From Ferrovibrio sp. (GTDB lineage Bacteria > Pseudomonadota > Alphaproteobacteria > Ferrovibrionales > Ferrovibrionaceae), in contig NZ_JAOZVR010000041.1 in the NCBI RefSeq assembly GCF_025869515.1, positions 1 to 64,000 on the forward strand: a DNA stretch of 64,000 nucleotides, in the 5' to 3' direction. A program made the position numbers and the translations under genes. Under the pieces are notes generated by a model. That model did not search any database. It had not been told where the DNA came from and saw only the letters and a list, made by a program, of their open reading frames with translations. Positions 60,787-64,000 of the stretch are shown here, in pieces. Position 1 is the first letter of the stretch. Each line of letters opens with the position of its first letter.

Positions 60787-60907
60787 CGTCATGGCCGGGC
60801 TTGACCCGGCCATCCACGTGCGAGGGTTCGCCCCAGTCTCTGCAAGTCCTGTGAAGCGGCTGGACATGGATGGCCGGCCAAGAAGCTCTCTTGGGCCCGG
60901 CCATGAC
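60787..60907. repeat. Palindromic repeat element, about 120 bp, just upstream of mnmE
   Basis: The element opens CGTCATGGCCGGGCTTG and closes CCCGGCCATGACACG, which are near inverse complements. Inside, CCCGGCCATCCA and TGGATGGCCGG form a second pair and GACCCGGCC a third, so the RNA or single strand could form nested hairpins. It resembles the mobile palindromic intergenic elements of alphaproteobacteria. Only one copy is seen in the window. Confidence 0.75.
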
Positions 60908-60930
60908 ACGGTTGGGGCATGGGCGCGGCG

Positions 60931-62274
60931 ATGACCCCGCAGACCATCTACGCGCTGTCGTCCGCGCCGGGCCGCGCCGGCGTGGCGGTGATCCGGCTCA
61001 GCGGGCCGGATGCCGCCGATGCGCTGGAGGCGCTAACGGGCGGCAACCTGCCGCGCCCGCGCAGCGCCGGTCTGCGCAAGCTGAAGGACGACAGTGGCGC
61101 GCTGCTCGACGAGGGCATGGTGCTGTGGTTTCCCGCGCCGCACAGTTTCACCGGCGAGGATGTGGCCGAGCTGCAGGTGCATGGCGGCCGCGCCGTGCTG
61201 GCGGCGATCTTTGCAGCCCTGGCGAAACTGCCCGGCCTGCGCCTGGCCGAGCCGGGCGAGTTCAGCCGCCGGGCGTTTGAGAACGGCAAGCTCGACCTGA
61301 CTTCCGCCGAGGGCCTTGGCGACCTGATCAATGCCGAAACCGAGGCCCAGCGGCGCCAGGCTTTGCGGCAGATGCAGGGCGCGCTCGGTCAGCTCTACGA
61401 GGGCTGGCGCAACCAGCTCACGCGCGCGCTGGCCCATCTCGAAGCCGATATCGATTTCCCCGACGAGGACCTGCCCGAGGGCGTGGCGGCCGAAGTGCGA
61501 CCGCAGCTCGCCCGCCTGCGCGAGGAGATCGCCGCGCATCTGGCCGATAACCGTCGCGGCGAACGCCTCCGCGACGGGTTGATGGTGGCGATTGTCGGCG
61601 CGCCGAATGTCGGCAAGTCGTCGCTGCTCAATGCGCTGGCGCAACGCGAGGCGGCGATCGTCTCCGATATTCCCGGCACCACGCGCGACGTGATCGAGGT
61701 GCATCTCGATCTCGGCGGCTATCCGGTCGTGCTGGCCGATACCGCCGGGCTGCGCGAGAGCGCCGATAGTATCGAGAGCGAAGGCGTGGCGCGCGCCCTG
61801 AAGCGGGCGGAGTCCGCCGATCTCAAGCTGGTGGTGCTCGACGCCACACAGAAAACCGTGCCGCCGGAAACCGCTTCGCTGATCGACGCCGATGCCATCG
61901 TGATCGCCAACAAGGTGGATGGCGGCAACGCATTGCCTGTCGGGGATATCAACGGCCGGCCGGTGCTGCCGGTCTCGGTGCGCGCCAATACCGGCATGAC
62001 GGCTTTGCTTGATGTGCTGGAGCAGGAGGTCATCGCGCGGATTGGTCTGACAGGCAGCGCGACCCTGACCCGCGCGCGCCACCGCGAGGCGCTGACCGAC
62101 TGCATCGCGGCGCTGGACCGCTTCGTGCGCGGCGCCGAACGCCACAACACCAGCGCGGAGCTTGCCGCCGAGGATGTGCGGCTGGCGGCCCGCGCGCTCG
62201 GCCGCATCACCGGCCGCATCGATGTGGAAGATTTACTGGACGTGATCTTCCGCGATTTCTGCATCGGGAAGTAG
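60931..62274 (+). CDS. mnmE: tRNA uridine-5-carboxymethylaminomethyl modification GTPase
   Basis: A 447-residue GTPase that, with MnmG, modifies wobble U34. The N-terminal folate domain begins TIYALSSAPGRAGVAVIRLS and includes FTGEDVAELQVHGGRAVL; the central G domain has GAPNVGKSS (about 223-231), DTAGLRES and NKVDG; the C-terminus ends FCIGK, the conserved C-x-G-K with the catalytic Cys. The track start at 60919 adds four residues; ATG 60931 is preferred from the family N-terminus. In many alphaproteobacteria it lies near the origin with mnmG, rsmG and parAB, which would be beyond the right edge here. Confidence 0.96.
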   Translation: MTPQTIYALSSAPGRAGVAVIRLSGPDAADALEALTGGNLPRPRSAGLRKLKDDSGALLDEGMVLWFPAPHSFTGEDVAELQVHGGRAVLAAIFAALAKLPGLRLAEPGEFSRRAFENGKLDLTSAEGLGDLINAETEAQRRQALRQMQGALGQLYEGWRNQLTRALAHLEADIDFPDEDLPEGVAAEVRPQLARLREEIAAHLADNRRGERLRDGLMVAIVGAPNVGKSSLLNALAQREAAIVSDIPGTTRDVIEVHLDLGGYPVVLADTAGLRESADSIESEGVARALKRAESADLKLVVLDATQKTVPPETASLIDADAIVIANKVDGGNALPVGDINGRPVLPVSVRANTGMTALLDVLEQEVIARIGLTGSATLTRARHREALTDCIAALDRFVRGAERHNTSAELAAEDVRLAARALGRITGRIDVEDLLDVIFRDFCIGK

Positions 62275-62330
62275 CCGGCATTCGGTAGCAAACGCACCTG
62301 CAGCGGTGAGCCGTGAGGTGGGCGGTTGCC

Positions 62331-63218
62331 CTATGTTGCATCGTTGCCATCTGCACTTACGGCGAAGCGGCGCTTGCCTTTTATTGGGCCAGGCCCGTCG
62401 TCGAATATGCAGAATTTGGTCGTGCGCTCCCGGTCGAAAGCATCAAAATACTTAACTTCGCCCCAAATGTGGTACCGCCCCGCCGTGGTTTTTTCATCGA
62501 AGGTATTGCGGTCAAAATCGGGGAGAAATACCGGGGTTGTGTGGAATTGGTTGGGGCCGATATTTGTCATAGAAATGGGGTGTCGCTTCTCTCCCGCCAT
62601 CCCAGGGCCCCTACTAATCCAGCCGTGCAGTTTGTACGCGGGCGTTTGTCCAGCATTTCGCAAGTTGATCAAGACATGCTCTGGCAATTCATCACTACCA
62701 ATAACGAATTGAGCCGAATCATACCCGACATAGGCCCGCAACTGTCGTTCGGCCGTCCGCTCACTCTGCAGCAACATAAATTCAGATGCTTGGGCGGCCT
62801 TAATGGCTGCTTCAGTGGCGGTTCGATTTTGCTGGAGGGTGCTGCGAATATACCAAATGCCCACGCCTCCTACGCCAGCCTGCAAAAAAGCGGCGAGCAT
62901 CATCCACCAAGCCCAGCGCGCCATTTCTTGCTGGGCGTCGAGATCATCTTTCTCGCGTTGAGTTTTATCGGCGGAATCGTCCTTAGCGGCCTCGGCTTCA
63001 AGCGCTCCAGTGATGCGGCGGAGGAAATGGAGCAAGAGGGCCGGCGAGATTCGGTCCCAGCTTTCCTCTGGTTCTGCTGCTACCCCGGCGGCGCTCTCGT
63101 GGCCGCTATCTCGCTGGCCTACGGTTTGCGCCTGTACTACGGCTATTGGTGACGAGCACAGAGATGCGATGAGGCAGCCTCTAACTGCAGCGCAGTGCAA
63201 CCAATTGCTTTTAGACAT
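62331..63218 (-). CDS. Orphan membrane-anchored hypothetical protein of lower GC
   Basis: A 295-residue protein with a possible signal peptide (IASLCSSPIAVVQAQ), a charged coiled-coil stretch (AAKDDSADKTQREKDDLDAQ), one helix (ARWAWWMMLAAFLQAGVGGV) and an alanine-rich helix (QNRTATEAAIKAAQASEFML) followed by a soluble beta-rich part (LRAYVGYDSAQFVIGSDELP). This W-helix, then N-x-x-x-A-A helix, then domain pattern occurs in poorly characterised proteins often found near phage or transferred genes. Base composition is visibly lower in GC than the neighbours. The opposing plus-strand ORF (62313-63152) also stays open, but the minus-strand protein has the more natural composition. Confidence 0.72.
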   Translation of the reverse strand: MSKSNWLHCAAVRGCLIASLCSSPIAVVQAQTVGQRDSGHESAAGVAAEPEESWDRISPALLLHFLRRITGALEAEAAKDDSADKTQREKDDLDAQQEMARWAWWMMLAAFLQAGVGGVGIWYIRSTLQQNRTATEAAIKAAQASEFMLLQSERTAERQLRAYVGYDSAQFVIGSDELPEHVLINLRNAGQTPAYKLHGWISRGPGMAGEKRHPISMTNIGPNQFHTTPVFLPDFDRNTFDEKTTAGRYHIWGEVKYFDAFDRERTTKFCIFDDGPGPIKGKRRFAVSADGNDAT

Positions 63219-63355
63219 TGGATCAGAATGCCCCCCCTGAATCCCCCGCCTCCGATCTTATGGGCGAGGGCCCGCCCTGTCCCGGGGATTTTCGCACCGC
63301 CGGCCGGCCGCCCCGGCACCTAGCCCGGTATGCCGGAACCGGCTAGCCTGCGGTT

Positions 63356-63862
63356 ATGAGCGTGCCGCTGTTCGACGACATCACCAGCAGCTGGGACATG
63401 ACCGGCCTCGACGTGCCGCTGCTGCTCGAGGCCTACCGCTACTGGCTGTCCAAGACGGGCGACCGGCCCTGGCCGCTGCGCAGCAGTATCGAGCCGACCG
63501 AGATTCCGCGCCTGCTGCCCTACCTGTTCCTGATCGAGGTACCGCAGATCGGCCCGCCGATGCGCTATCGCGTCCGCCTGGTCGGCACGGCCTTCCGGCC
63601 CTTCTTCGGCACGGATATCACCGGCCACGAAGTGCGCGAGGAGGAGGTGAGCCCGGACCGTGCGCAGTTCTGCATCGACTGGCGCGAGATCCTGCAGCGC
63701 GGCACGCCGCGCTGGGCCCGCATCCGCCAGCGGGTCAGGGGCGAACAGGCGGAGCGCGACGGCATCGCGGCGGCGCGCTTCACCGGGCTGGTGATGCCGC
63801 TGTCGCGCGATGGCACGGCCGCCGACATGCTGCTGGGCGCCACCGTCTACGATCCGGTATAG
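63356..63862 (+). CDS. Small single-domain PAS-like protein (copy 4)
   Basis: A 168-residue protein of the same family as the copies at 22902, 26162 and 45714: LLLEAYRYWLSKTGDRPWPL, IEPTEIPRLLPYLFLIEVPQ, MRYRVRLVGTAFRPFFGTDI, TGHEV and LVMPLSRDGTAADMLLGATV. No output domain is attached. It lies in a short run with a GNAT gene starting eight bases after its stop, which could be cotranscribed. Confidence 0.82.
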   Translation: MSVPLFDDITSSWDMTGLDVPLLLEAYRYWLSKTGDRPWPLRSSIEPTEIPRLLPYLFLIEVPQIGPPMRYRVRLVGTAFRPFFGTDITGHEVREEEVSPDRAQFCIDWREILQRGTPRWARIRQRVRGEQAERDGIAAARFTGLVMPLSRDGTAADMLLGATVYDPV

Positions 63863-63870
63863 TCCTGACC

Positions 63871-64000
63871 ATGGCCGACGCCTTTCCCAGTCTGAAAACC
63901 CAGCGCCTGCTGCTGCGCGCCTTCACGCCCGCCGATGAAGCGGCCTTTGCCGTGTTCGCGGTGAAGGAGGAGTTCTGGAAATTCCTGCCCGGGCCGGCGC
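63871..64000 (+). CDS. GNAT acetyltransferase, truncated by the window end
   Basis: The first 43 residues read MADAFPSLKTQRLLLRAFTP then ADEAAFAVFAVKEEFWKFLP, the usual N-terminus (T-x-R-L-x-L-R) of RimJ/RimL-type GNAT enzymes that acetylate protein N-termini or small amines. The acyl-CoA motif lies beyond the edge. It starts eight bases after the PAS gene stop. Confidence 0.8.
   Translation, partial: MADAFPSLKTQRLLLRAFTPADEAAFAVFAVKEEFWKFLPGPA

Noticed and set aside
62313-63152. 279-codon plus-strand ORF with hydrophobic ends
   Set aside because: The overlapping minus-strand ORF has a recognisable pattern and a signal peptide; the plus ORF has an odd composition and no domain. Some doubt remains.

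Overview
The window is high-GC chromosomal DNA of an alphaproteobacterium. The ppsR/hemE arrangement, a SecB-TimA-MltA block, GANTC clustering and the many stand-alone PAS proteins suggest Rhodospirillales or a relative, but this genus-level placement is inference. Coding density is high. One tRNA (Leu, UAA) is visible; there is no rRNA, CRISPR array or insertion sequence.

The key landmark is the 394-bp gap at 32596-32989 between the divergent genes ppsR and hemE. This is the position of the replication origin in Caulobacter and Rickettsia. The gap holds several DnaA-box-like TTATCCCC(A/G) motifs, five GANTC (CcrM) sites and an AT-rich palindrome beside hemE. I call it a candidate oriC. Most housekeeping genes on the left point left (ppsR, maf, aroE, coaE, dnaQ) and most on the right point right (hemE, hemH, hemJ, mnmE), as expected for leading-strand transcription away from an origin.

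Left arm (1-32.6 kb): a truncated chemotaxis receptor with a structured upstream region, an XRE regulator, hslVU protease, a TonB siderophore receptor with a PepSY membrane protein behind a Fur-like box, an SDR enzyme ending in 29-bp tandem hairpin repeats, a phospholipase D-VTT fusion with an EEP phosphatase, a gntR-lutABC-smr operon (lactate oxidation) whose promoter carries a perfect TGAGAA-N3-TTCTCA palindrome, a LysR regulator, a DUF1127 protein, mltA, timA, secB, a hybrid histidine kinase, then dnaQ-coaE-aroE-maf-ppsR.

Right arm (33-64 kb): hemE, an alpha/beta hydrolase, a CigR/RcnB-like secreted protein, hemH and hemJ (late heme synthesis); a two-gene RND efflux pump closed by a strong terminator; a class III cyclase; a DUF2332 protein; tRNA-Leu; a PadR regulator with a self-contained promoter/operator and a DUF3861 gene; a HlyD-ABC-ABC2 exporter resembling E. 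coli yhiI-rbbA-yhhJ; egtBD (ergothioneine); a cupin; a divergent TetR/MFS pair; an unrecognised membrane protein with a helix-hairpin-helix-like segment; a YyaL-type thioredoxin-domain protein; DUF6489 and 2Fe-2S ferredoxin genes; a palindromic repeat; mnmE; a lower-GC orphan membrane protein; and a truncated acetyltransferase.

A recurring theme is a family of small single-domain PAS-like proteins (four stand-alone copies plus one longer relative) scattered through the window without output domains. Start codons were moved inward from the ORF track wherever ribosome-binding sites, signal peptides or family N-termini argued for it.
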